Part shown: positions 1-6,319 of the stretch, one piece after another | Numbering within the stretch: position 1 is the stretch's first letter | How the letters are laid out: each line of letters begins with the position of its first letter | NCBI GenBank assembly: GCA_028288315.1 | Contig: JAQBNY010000071.1 | Location: 1 to 10,517 of the forward strand | Direction: 5' to 3' | DNA from: Mucilaginibacter sp. | GTDB taxonomy: Bacteria; Bacteroidota; Bacteroidia; Sphingobacteriales; Sphingobacteriaceae | Length of the DNA stretch: 10,517 bases | Translations under genes and position numbers: made by a program | The notes under the pieces: model-generated | Seen by the model: only the letters and a program-made list of their open reading frames with translations | Told to the model about the DNA's origin: nothing | Databases searched by the model: none

Positions 1-13
1 TTAAAAGGCAATT

Positions 14-775
14 ATGAAAAAAGTATTTATAATCCTATTAACATCAGTAAGCATATTTGGCGCATCGTCAGCAAATGCCCAAAATTCTGATACTACCGGA
101 AACAGGCATTGGTTTAAACATGATGTAGCGGGGGCCATGCAGATACAGGCAACTTACAGGAAGACTAATCTGAACCAGCTGAACCAAATACTCAACAGTA
201 ACACTATCCCTTCATTATCACACAATAATATCTGGATAAATGCTTCAATGAGTCATATATTTAAGAAATTTATTGTTGAGGATGGTATAGGTTTTACTCC
301 CATAACTTCGTCAGAGGCTAATGGTTTAAAAGCAAAGTATAATCAATACCAGGCGTTTTTAAGATTTGGATATAACATTGTAGAAAGCTCGAGTTACAGG
401 CTGTATCCTTTTGCCGGCGTAAACTTTTCGGCAGCGGTATTAGGTATAAAGGATAATGCCCGTATAAATAACACTAATGATTTTTCGCAGGAGATATTAA
501 ACAGCACATCAAGCAAGACCTTTTATCAGCCAAATTTTGGGATAGATTTGGGTGCGGGTTTTGATTACCTCATAAAAGTGAAATCAAAACAGATGGACAA
601 TTTTGTGATTGAGCGCAATATTCCTATAGGTGTAAGGGTTGGTTATTATATTAACGCTTACCAGGGCGACTGGAAGATTGAAGACCACTCCCTCCAGAAC
701 GGGCCAAGCAATAAAAACAGCGCTTTTTTTGTAACGTTTAATGTAGGCTTAGGTTACCACATCAGTAAAAGATAA
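14..775 (+). CDS. Secreted hypothetical protein, probable outer-membrane beta-barrel
   Basis: This 253-residue protein begins with a clear Sec signal peptide: Lys-Lys at residues 2-3, a hydrophobic core, and a probable cleavage site after ANA at about residue 22. The mature part has no obvious membrane helix. It is rich in alternating, aromatic- and glycine-containing stretches (for example FLRFGYNI, YPFAGVNFSAAVLG, GIDLGAGFDYLI, and a final VTFNVGLGYHI strand), which is the look of a small outer-membrane beta-barrel. I do not recognise a named family, and no substrate or partner can be assigned. The ATG at 14 is preceded by AAAAGG at 3-8 with a 5-nt spacer, a better ribosome-binding site than most genes here have. 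A TAA at 2-4 could be the stop of an upstream gene in the same transcript. It converges with the DUF4268 gene 20 nt downstream, with no visible hairpin terminator between them. Confidence 0.75.
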   Translation: MKKVFIILLTSVSIFGASSANAQNSDTTGNRHWFKHDVAGAMQIQATYRKTNLNQLNQILNSNTIPSLSHNNIWINASMSHIFKKFIVEDGIGFTPITSSEANGLKAKYNQYQAFLRFGYNIVESSSYRLYPFAGVNFSAAVLGIKDNARINNTNDFSQEILNSTSSKTFYQPNFGIDLGAGFDYLIKVKSKQMDNFVIERNIPIGVRVGYYINAYQGDWKIEDHSLQNGPSNKNSAFFVTFNVGLGYHISKR

Positions 776-795
776 GGAACGGAACAGCGCGGATT

Positions 796-1251
796 TTAAA
801 TTTCAAATGCATACTTAGCATCGCTCCAAAACTCATCAAGTGCAATAATGCGAGGTTTAAAGAACGAGATGAGTTTAGGCCAGTCTTCCCTTTGGTAAAT
901 GCTTACAGGCGCAATTTGTTTGTGTATCCGGCTAATGGTTTTACCGTATTCGTCGGTACTGTGCAGTTGCCATTGCCAGTCTTCATTAAGTGTACTATGC
1001 AATACATTTTTGTAGGTAGCAAACTGCTCGTAAAATAATTGCTGTAATTCTTTGTCCGGATGGGCTATTTCAATAAAAATACTTGCTACTTTATTATCAG
1101 CCTGCATCCTGAAAAAGATATGCTTTACACCTGTTTTGTAATTAACCCAGTTGGTCCTTAATCCTTCGGCAGATAAAACAGGCCCCATGTACTGTCCAAA
1201 CGCTGTCCAAAATGCTTGTCTTAATTGTGATGCCTGCTCTTTGCTATACAT
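796..1251 (-). CDS. DUF4268 domain-containing protein
   Basis: This 151-residue soluble protein has no signal peptide or membrane segment. Recognisable stretches are the N-terminal RQAFWTAFGQYMGPV, then NWVNYKTGVKHIFFRM, a central FIEIAHPD, HSTLNEDWQW with EYGKTISRI, and the C-terminal ISFFKPRIIALDEFWSDAKY. I recognise these as the DUF4268 family, stand-alone form, and the gene is about full length for it. The biochemical function is unknown. A longer version of the domain occurs at the C-terminus of some restriction or nuclease-like proteins (recalled family knowledge), but no nuclease motif is visible here. The start is the ATG at 1251-1249, without a clear ribosome-binding site. The gene lies 63 nt downstream of the GH3 glycosidase on the same strand, separated from it by a small GC-rich hairpin, so it probably has its own transcript. 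No convincing promoter was seen. Confidence 0.8.
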   Translation of the reverse strand: MYSKEQASQLRQAFWTAFGQYMGPVLSAEGLRTNWVNYKTGVKHIFFRMQADNKVASIFIEIAHPDKELQQLFYEQFATYKNVLHSTLNEDWQWQLHSTDEYGKTISRIHKQIAPVSIYQREDWPKLISFFKPRIIALDEFWSDAKYAFEI

Positions 1252-1294
1252 TAAATAGTAACTGTACTTATTTAAAATGGTTTATAATTGAAAT

Positions 1295-1324
1295 AGCTTT
1301 CCCCTTTTGGGGAGTTAAGGGGCT
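1295..1324. repeat. GC-block hairpin element overlapping the GH3 glycosidase stop codon
   Basis: On the + strand the stretch reads AGCTTTCCCC, TTTT, GGGGAGTTAAGGGGCT. It contains CCCC and GGGG arms around a TTTT loop, a second GGGG block, and AGC/GCT at its two ends. On the - strand it includes the GH3 stop codon (1317-1315), followed by a 5-bp stem, UCCCC with GGGGA, and a four-A loop. The T-tract after the stem is weak, so it is only a modest terminator for the GH3 gene. Elements of this CCCC-TTTT-GGGG-AGTTAAGGGG form are, from memory, scattered between genes in many Bacteroidota genomes. That it is a dispersed repeat is inference, because only one copy lies in this window. Confidence 0.45.
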
Positions 1325-3465
1325 ATTGTAAATGCTAAGCTGAGCTTTTCATCCTGCGAATTACTACCGAGGATCAATTTGTAATTGCCGCTATAAACTT
1401 TCCAATTATGATTAGCCAGATCCCATTTTTGCAGCTCCTTTACAGGTATTTTTATGACTACTGTTTGCTCGCCGTCTTTGCTTACTGTTACCCGTTTAAA
1501 GCCTTTTAGCTCTTTTAAAGGCATCCGGTTAACCTTAGGATATTGGATATAAGCCTGTACAACCTCATCACCATTGGTATTACCTGTGTTTTTAATGCCG
1601 AGGCTAACAGTTATACTATCTGCAGCCTTGTATTTTGTTTTAAAATTGCCATTCAGTTTGTAATTGAATGTTGTATAGCTCAACCCAAAACCAAATGGAT
1701 ACTGTACCGGGCCGTTGTAGTAGCGGTAGGTGCGGCCCTTCATATTGTAATCTTTATAATCAGGTAAATTATTCAGCGACTGGTAAAAAGTAACCGGCAA
1801 ATGCCCGGATGGGGATACATCGCCAAAAATAATATCGGCTAATGCATTACCACCTTGCTCACCAGGGTACCAGGCTAAAATAACCGCATCGGCATATGGT
1901 GCAATTGCTGCAACATCAATATCACTGCCGGCTGTTATAACCGCTATGATAGGTTTTTTTATTTCTTTACGTAGGCGCTTTAAATAAGCAATATGGCTTG
2001 CGGGTAAACTAATGTCCAGTTTATCGCCGCCGCCCGGTGCCAAAAAGGCATCTCCTTCTTCACCCTCATTAACAGGCGAGAGGCCTAACACAGCTACGGT
2101 AACATCACAGCCATGAGCAGCCCCTATCCCTCCAAAACGGGTTGTGTCTTTATTGTCAGCACCCAGGTCGTACTCCACCCTTGTGCCGGGACCAACTGCC
2201 GCCGTAATTCCCTCAACAAAATTAACCACTTTACCTGTGCCGTGGTAATTTCCTATCAACGCATCATATGAAGTTGCATTTGGCCCAACCACCATAATGC
2301 TACTGTATTTACTTTTATTTAACGGCAGAATGTTATTGTCATTTTTAAGCATTACCATGCTTTGCTGTGCTATTTTACGTGCAAGCGCAATGTGAGAGGT
2401 ATTGTGTACGCTATCTGCACCGTAGCTATGATAAGGCACCAAGGAACGATCGTCATAAAAACCCAATTTAAACTGCGTGCGTAATAGGGCAGATAAGGCT
2501 TTATCTACATCGGCAACGGTAAGCAGGTTCATCTTTACTGCTTTCATCACTTCAGATTGCAGTAAGGTAGAGCAATCCAGATCTACCCCGGCCTTGATGG
2601 CCGCAGCGGCCACATGCACTGCATCGGGCATTACTTTGTGGCGCAGGTAAATATCATTAAGCGCCCCGCAATCGGTTACCACATGGCCCTTAAACTTCCA
2701 CTCTTTAAGCAGTATGTCGCTCAACAAAGTATTGCTGGTGCAGCAGGGTTCGCCGTTTACTCGGTTATAAGCGCACATTACGCTTTCCACACCTCCATCT
2801 ACCAAATGCTTAAAAGCGTAGAGGTAGGTTTCGCGCAGGTCCTTCTCATCTATAACAGCATTAAATTCATGGCGCCCGGCTTCCGGTCCGCTGTGTACGG
2901 CATAATGTTTGGCGGTAGCACTTGCCTTTAAATAATGCGGATCATCGCCTTGCAAACCCTTAACAAACGCGTTGCCCATGCGCGATGTAAGGAATGGGTC
3001 TTCGCCATACGTTTCCTGTCCGCGGCCCCATCTTGGATCACGGAATATGTTAATGTTGGGAGTCCAAAAAGTTAGGCCCATATATTGCAGATGCCTGTCA
3101 CGAGCTATGGCAAGATTATACTTAGCCCTTGCTTCGGTTGATATTGCGGTAGAAACTTCTTTTAGCAGGTCATCATTAAAAGTTGCTGCCATGCCAATTG
3201 CCTGCGGAAAAATAGTTGCCTCGCCGGCACGGGCAACACCATGCAGGGCTTCGTTCCACCAATTATATGCCGGGATATCCAACCGCGGAACAGCTTTGCT
3301 GCTGTAACCCAAAAGAGAGATTTTTTCTTCTAAAGTTAAACGGGATATTAGGTCTTTTACCCGCACATCTAATGATTGCTTACTGTCTTTATAAGCGGGT
3401 TGTTGTTGAGCGATTGCTAAACAGGGGAGCAGCAGAAAAGAGAGTAGGTATTTGCCGAATTTCAT
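1315..3465 (-). CDS. Secreted glycoside hydrolase family 3 protein (beta-xylosidase/beta-glucosidase type)
   Basis: This 716-residue exo-acting retaining beta-glycosidase has a Sec signal peptide at residues 1-20 (cleavage around AIA-Q; the Cys at 15 lacks a proper lipobox), so it probably acts in the periplasm or outside. The GH3 N-terminal barrel covers about 35-340. It contains YNWWNEALHGVARAG (67-81), FWTPNINIFRDPRWGRGQE (133-151), KHY (186-188) and the nucleophile motif VVTDCGA with Asp265. The second alpha/beta domain, about 365-570, carries NEGEEGD (466-472), the usual site of the acid/base Glu. A fibronectin-III-like domain follows at about 615-700. The NIFRDPRWGRGQETYGEDP signature resembles the xylan 1,4-beta-xylosidase branch, so beta-xylosidase is the likeliest activity. 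Beta-glucosidase or alpha-L-arabinofuranosidase activity cannot be excluded. The gene is divergent from the GH29 fucosidase, sharing a 109-bp spacer, which suggests coordinated use on a xylose- and fucose-containing glycan. Start ATG at 3465-3463. Confidence 0.93.
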   Translation of the reverse strand: MKFGKYLLSFLLLPCLAIAQQQPAYKDSKQSLDVRVKDLISRLTLEEKISLLGYSSKAVPRLDIPAYNWWNEALHGVARAGEATIFPQAIGMAATFNDDLLKEVSTAISTEARAKYNLAIARDRHLQYMGLTFWTPNINIFRDPRWGRGQETYGEDPFLTSRMGNAFVKGLQGDDPHYLKASATAKHYAVHSGPEAGRHEFNAVIDEKDLRETYLYAFKHLVDGGVESVMCAYNRVNGEPCCTSNTLLSDILLKEWKFKGHVVTDCGALNDIYLRHKVMPDAVHVAAAAIKAGVDLDCSTLLQSEVMKAVKMNLLTVADVDKALSALLRTQFKLGFYDDRSLVPYHSYGADSVHNTSHIALARKIAQQSMVMLKNDNNILPLNKSKYSSIMVVGPNATSYDALIGNYHGTGKVVNFVEGITAAVGPGTRVEYDLGADNKDTTRFGGIGAAHGCDVTVAVLGLSPVNEGEEGDAFLAPGGGDKLDISLPASHIAYLKRLRKEIKKPIIAVITAGSDIDVAAIAPYADAVILAWYPGEQGGNALADIIFGDVSPSGHLPVTFYQSLNNLPDYKDYNMKGRTYRYYNGPVQYPFGFGLSYTTFNYKLNGNFKTKYKAADSITVSLGIKNTGNTNGDEVVQAYIQYPKVNRMPLKELKGFKRVTVSKDGEQTVVIKIPVKELQKWDLANHNWKVYSGNYKLILGSNSQDEKLSLAFTIAP

Positions 3466-3574
3466 AACGCTTTGGTTGATGGTTTAAACATAAAAATAAA
3501 ATCTTATTGCCACCTCAAAATATTTAGCTAAATCAGCCTGAATAATTACATTAGCAAATCCAATATAACACCAA
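3466..3574. promoter_or_regulatory. Divergent spacer between GH3 and GH29 genes with a central 12-bp palindrome
   Basis: This 109-bp AT-rich spacer must hold the promoters of both the GH3 (leftward) and GH29 (rightward) genes. Near its centre, at 3522-3533, is the perfect 12-bp palindrome ATTTAGCTAAAT, a plausible operator for a dimeric regulator. For the rightward gene, TACATTAG at 3547-3554 resembles the Bacteroidota -7 element TAnnTTTG with one mismatch, but no TTG lies at the right distance. Palindromes this short and AT-rich can occur by chance, so the operator role is inference. Confidence 0.4.
3485..3518 (-). promoter_or_regulatory. Candidate Bacteroidota-type promoter for the GH3 glycosidase
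   Basis: On the - strand TATGTTTA (3492-3485) matches the Bacteroidota -7 consensus TAnnTTTG at five of six defined positions. A TTG (3518-3516, within TTTTG) lies 23 nt upstream, at the long end of the usual -33 spacing. The -7 box sits about 20 nt before the GH3 start codon. The match is imperfect and the region is AT-rich, so confidence is low. Confidence 0.3.
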
Positions 3575-5059
3575 ATGAAATACTTTTTGTTATTGTTGCC
3601 TTTTATTACACTTACTGCTTTTTGCCAGCAGGCACCAAAGCCTTACGGACCCTTACCCACAAAGGCCCAACTAAACTGGCAGGAAACAGGCATGTACTGT
3701 CTTATTCATTGGGGACCGGATACTTATACTAATAAGGAGTGGGGTTATGGCGATGAAAACCCTAAGCTGGTAAACCCATCAAAATTCAGCCCCATGCAAA
3801 TTGTAGGCGCAGCAAAAGCTGGTGGTTTTAAAGGTATTATTGTAGTTGCTAAACATCATGATGGGTTTTGCCTTTGGCCAACCAAAACAACTAAACACAA
3901 TATTTCAAATAGTCCATATAAAGACGGTAAAGGTGATATTTTAAAAGAATATCGCGAAGTCTGTAATAAACTGGGGATGAAAATGGGTGTGTATTGCTCG
4001 CCATGGGACAGGAACAGTCCGCTTTATGGTAAGCCTGAATATGTTACCAAAGTTTATCGGGAGCAATTGAGAGAATTATACGCCAATTATGGCCCGCTGT
4101 TTATATCATGGCATGATGGTGCAAATGGTGGTGACGGTTATTACGGAGGTGCCAAAGAGGTACGTAAAATAGACCGATCAACCTATTACGGCTGGGACGA
4201 AACCTGGGGCATTACCCGTAAAATGCAGCCGGGAGCTGTATTATTTGGTGATGTGGGCCCCGATGTTAGGTGGGTAGGTAACGAAAAAGGTATTGCCGGC
4301 GAAACCAGTTGGGCAACCTATACACCACATGCCCCAGATGAAGGTAAAAAGCCGGGCAACGGTTATGTAAAAGATTATGAAGGAACAGAAGGGCATAGAG
4401 ATGGTAAATACTGGATGCCTGCCGAATGCGACGTAGCATTGCGCCCAGGTTGGTTTTACCATGCACGGCAGGACGATTCTGTTAAAACACCGCAAGCCTT
4501 ACTTGACCTTTATTATAAAAGTGTGGGCCGTGGTGCTTGCCTTGATCTGGGTTTAGCGCCGGATAGGACCGGGATGCTGAATGAGCATGATGTAATATCA
4601 TTAAAGCAATTTGGTAACATATTGAAAGAAACTTTTGCAGTAAACCTCGCTAAAGGGGCAACGTTAACGCCCAGCAATACAAGAGCAGGAAGCAAAGCGA
4701 CCTTTGGTGCAGCAAATTTGCTGGATGCTGATCGTTACAGTTACTGGGCTACTGACGATAAAACAACAACCCCTCAATTGGTGCTTGATCTGCATCAACC
4801 TAAAACCTTTAATGTGATTCGTCTGCGCGAAAATATAAAATTGGGTCAGCGTATTGAAGAGGTAGCTGTTGATGCCTGGCAGAACGGCGAATGGAAACAA
4901 ATAGCTACAGCCACCAGTATAGGCGGTAACCGATTAATAAGATTGCCACAAGATGTAAAGGCCAGTAAAGTAAGGCTGCGTATTACCAAATCGCCGGTGT
5001 GTATTGCCTTAAGCGATTTTGGATTGTATAAAGAAAAAATTTATCCACCTGCTAAGTAA
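3575..5059 (+). CDS. Secreted alpha-L-fucosidase, glycoside hydrolase family 29, with C-terminal F5/8C-like domain
   Basis: This 494-residue retaining alpha-L-fucosidase removes terminal L-fucose from glycans. The signal peptide is residues 1 to about 18 (no lipobox). The GH29 barrel, about 25-350, shows LIHWGPDTYTNKEWG (43-57), VVAKHHDGFCLWPTK (90-104), MGVYCSPWDR (137-146) and FISWHDGANGGDGYYGGA (176-193). Asp181 is the expected nucleophile. Next come GDVGPDVRWVGNEKG (225-239), ETSW (243-246) and the late-barrel RGACLDLGLAPD (319-330). The CLWPTK and RWVGNE forms resemble subfamily B (alpha-1,3/1,4-fucosidases), which is inference from motif style. Residues about 357-487 (NLAKGATLTPSNTRAG to ALSDFGLY) form a beta-sandwich of the F5/8 type C (CBM32-like) kind, likely for glycan binding. 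The family more often has Phe than His just before the nucleophile Asp (WFDGANG). The start ATG at 3575 lacks a Shine-Dalgarno sequence, as is common in this phylum. The SMP-30 gene follows after 14 nt, probably in one operon. Confidence 0.93.
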   Translation: MKYFLLLLPFITLTAFCQQAPKPYGPLPTKAQLNWQETGMYCLIHWGPDTYTNKEWGYGDENPKLVNPSKFSPMQIVGAAKAGGFKGIIVVAKHHDGFCLWPTKTTKHNISNSPYKDGKGDILKEYREVCNKLGMKMGVYCSPWDRNSPLYGKPEYVTKVYREQLRELYANYGPLFISWHDGANGGDGYYGGAKEVRKIDRSTYYGWDETWGITRKMQPGAVLFGDVGPDVRWVGNEKGIAGETSWATYTPHAPDEGKKPGNGYVKDYEGTEGHRDGKYWMPAECDVALRPGWFYHARQDDSVKTPQALLDLYYKSVGRGACLDLGLAPDRTGMLNEHDVISLKQFGNILKETFAVNLAKGATLTPSNTRAGSKATFGAANLLDADRYSYWATDDKTTTPQLVLDLHQPKTFNVIRLRENIKLGQRIEEVAVDAWQNGEWKQIATATSIGGNRLIRLPQDVKASKVRLRITKSPVCIALSDFGLYKEKIYPPAK

Positions 5060-5073
5060 TAGCCAATTAATAT

Positions 5074-5976
5074 ATGAAAGTTATAACCGCATCATTACTA
5101 TTAGTTTATTGTACTTTATTTTTATCTTTTGATAAATCGTTTGGGCAATCAACCGCCTTGTTCAACCCGGAAAGCAAACCACAGTTAATATCAAAACAAT
5201 TTGCATTTACGGAGGGCCCGGCTGTAGATAAAAAAGGAAATATCTTCTTTACAGACCAGCCTAATAATAAAATATGGAAGTATGATACTGATGGTAAGTT
5301 ATCGGTATTTATGGATAGCGCAGGCAGGGCCAACGGAACATATTTTGATAAAAAGGGTAATCTTATTGTTTGTGCCGATGAACATGACCAGATGTGGCAA
5401 GTAAAACCTAACAAAGAGGTTAAGGTACTGATAAAGGATTTTGGCGGGCATTTACTGAACGGGCCTAATGATCTTTGGGTACACCCAAACGGAAATATAT
5501 ATTTTACCGACCCATATTATCAACGCCCTTGGTGGACACGTACTAAGCCCGATCTTGATAATCAAAAGGTGTTTTATCTGCCAAAAGGAAAAACGCAGCC
5601 TATAGCTTTAGAAGATAGCCTGAAAAAGCCAAACGGTATAGTAGGTACGCCAGATGGTAAAACTTTATACGTGGCTGATATTGGAGATAATAAGATTTAT
5701 AAATACAGCATTAATGCCGATGGTACTTTAAGCAATAAGAGCATCCACATTAAGCAGGGTGCAGATGGCATTACACTTGATGCACTGGGTAACCTTTATC
5801 TGGCAGGTAATGGCATTACTATTTATAATCCGCAAGGCGAAAAGATAGCACACATTGATATTCCCGAACCCTGGAGCGCCAACGTATGTTTTGGTGGTAA
5901 AAACAGGGATGTGCTTTTTATTACAGCATCAACCGCTATTTACACCATGAAAATGAACGTAAAGGGGGTAGAGTAG
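5074..5976 (+). CDS. Exported SMP-30/gluconolactonase/LRE family protein
   Basis: This 300-residue six-bladed beta-propeller is of the SMP-30/gluconolactonase type, whose members hydrolyse sugar-acid lactones using one divalent metal. The N-terminus (Lys at residue 2, a hydrophobic run to about 18, then FGQS near 23-26) looks like a signal peptide, so it should act outside the cytoplasm. The expected metal and active-site residues are present: Glu47 in FTEGPA, Asn132 within NGPNDLW (129-135), Asn187 in KPNGI, and Asp231 in GADGI, on successive blades. Blade repeats show as GNIFFTD (55-61), GNLIVCAD (95-102), GNIYFTD (140-146) and KTLYVAD (196-202). It follows the GH29 fucosidase by 14 nt on the same strand and is probably co-transcribed. 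A lactone substrate derived from fucose, xylose or glucose is possible but unproven. The family also includes other hydrolases, so the substrate is left open. Confidence 0.88.
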   Translation: MKVITASLLLVYCTLFLSFDKSFGQSTALFNPESKPQLISKQFAFTEGPAVDKKGNIFFTDQPNNKIWKYDTDGKLSVFMDSAGRANGTYFDKKGNLIVCADEHDQMWQVKPNKEVKVLIKDFGGHLLNGPNDLWVHPNGNIYFTDPYYQRPWWTRTKPDLDNQKVFYLPKGKTQPIALEDSLKKPNGIVGTPDGKTLYVADIGDNKIYKYSINADGTLSNKSIHIKQGADGITLDALGNLYLAGNGITIYNPQGEKIAHIDIPEPWSANVCFGGKNRDVLFITASTAIYTMKMNVKGVE

Positions 5977-5996
5977 GAATTATAAAACAGGTTATT

Positions 5997-6212
5997 GTGA
6001 GCGGAGTAAGAATCACTACTAATAGTTTCACTGTGAGGCTAATACATGTAATTTATAACGCAAAAATAATTGGGATAAAGACATCTTTAAATAATATTCA
6101 TCTTTTATCTTTAGGCGTGCGTTTTATAACATCACCTACAGTAGCAGGTTCTGTAAAGAATGCTGTATTAGATGATACCTGTGGTAATTTGATCCAGATA
6201 TACCAGTTATAA
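5997..6212 (+). pseudogene. Remnant of a VOC (glyoxalase/bleomycin-resistance) family gene
   Basis: A 71-codon open frame starting at GTG ends in a segment with strong VOC-family character. From about 6111 to the TAA at 6210-6212 it reads LGVRFITSPTVAGSVKNAV, then LDDTCGNLIQIYQL. This matches the closing half of VOC proteins, where a 'GV.F...PT..G....AVFDDTCGNLIQI.Q' ending contains the last beta-strand and a metal or active-site region. A complete protein of this kind is about 120-140 residues. Here the N-terminal module and most of the linker are missing, and the residues before LGVRF do not resemble the family. I therefore read it as the decayed 3' end of a deleted gene that once lay downstream of the SMP-30 gene, on the same strand. 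Expression as a short peptide is unlikely, and I see no ribosome-binding site. The exact left border of the remnant is uncertain. Confidence 0.6.
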
Positions 6213-6231
6213 GGTTATAAAGTACATAACC
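6213..6231. repeat. Short inverted repeat between VOC remnant and the 44-bp palindrome
   Basis: GGTTAT (6213-6218) and ATAACC (6226-6231) are perfect 6-bp arms around a 7-nt loop. They begin directly after the TAA of the VOC remnant and are followed by AAAAA. On the - strand the hairpin comes just after the T-run that follows the larger palindrome. It may be a secondary terminator stem or a chance repeat. Confidence 0.4.
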
Positions 6232-6234
6232 AAA

Positions 6235-6278
6235 AAGCACAAAGATCACAAAGAAATTTCTTTGTGATCTTTGTGCTT
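6235..6278. terminator. 44-bp perfect palindrome, probable terminator between convergent genes
   Basis: The 22-nt arms (6235-6256 and 6257-6278) are exactly complementary with no spacer. The right arm reads TTT, CTTTGTGAT, CTTTGTGCT, T, so each arm also contains a 9-bp tandem near-repeat. As RNA it forms a long hairpin with an AAAUUU tip. On the - strand the stem is followed by TTTTT (complement of 6236-6232, partly inside the arm), which makes a good intrinsic terminator for the rseP operon ending 42 nt upstream. On the + strand the next T-run is weaker (ATTTTAAT, about 6285-6292). It lies between two convergent transcription units, as expected for a bidirectional terminator. The CTTTGTGnnCTTTGTG pattern also recalls dispersed intergenic repeats in many bacterial genomes, so it may have come from a repeat family. 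Confidence 0.7.
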
Positions 6279-6319
6279 ACATACTATTTTAATCTTCGTG
6301 TATTAGTAGTTAAATTTAC

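Noticed and set aside
2614..3467. Three open frames on the + strand (2614-2931, 2972-3307, 3216-3467) opposite the GH3 glycosidase
   Set aside because: They are antisense shadows of a strongly supported GH3 gene and show no family motifs of their own.
4241..4900. Four - strand open frames inside the GH29 fucosidase
   Set aside because: They overlap one another and the well-supported fucosidase, with no recognisable protein features.
1315..5976. Complete polysaccharide utilization locus
   Set aside because: No SusC, SusD, hybrid two-component regulator or anti-sigma/ECF pair is present in the window, so only a glycosidase cluster can be claimed.
6235..6278. CRISPR repeat or insertion-sequence terminal repeat
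   Set aside because: It is a single palindrome with no regularly spaced copies, no spacers, no cas genes and no transposase in the window.
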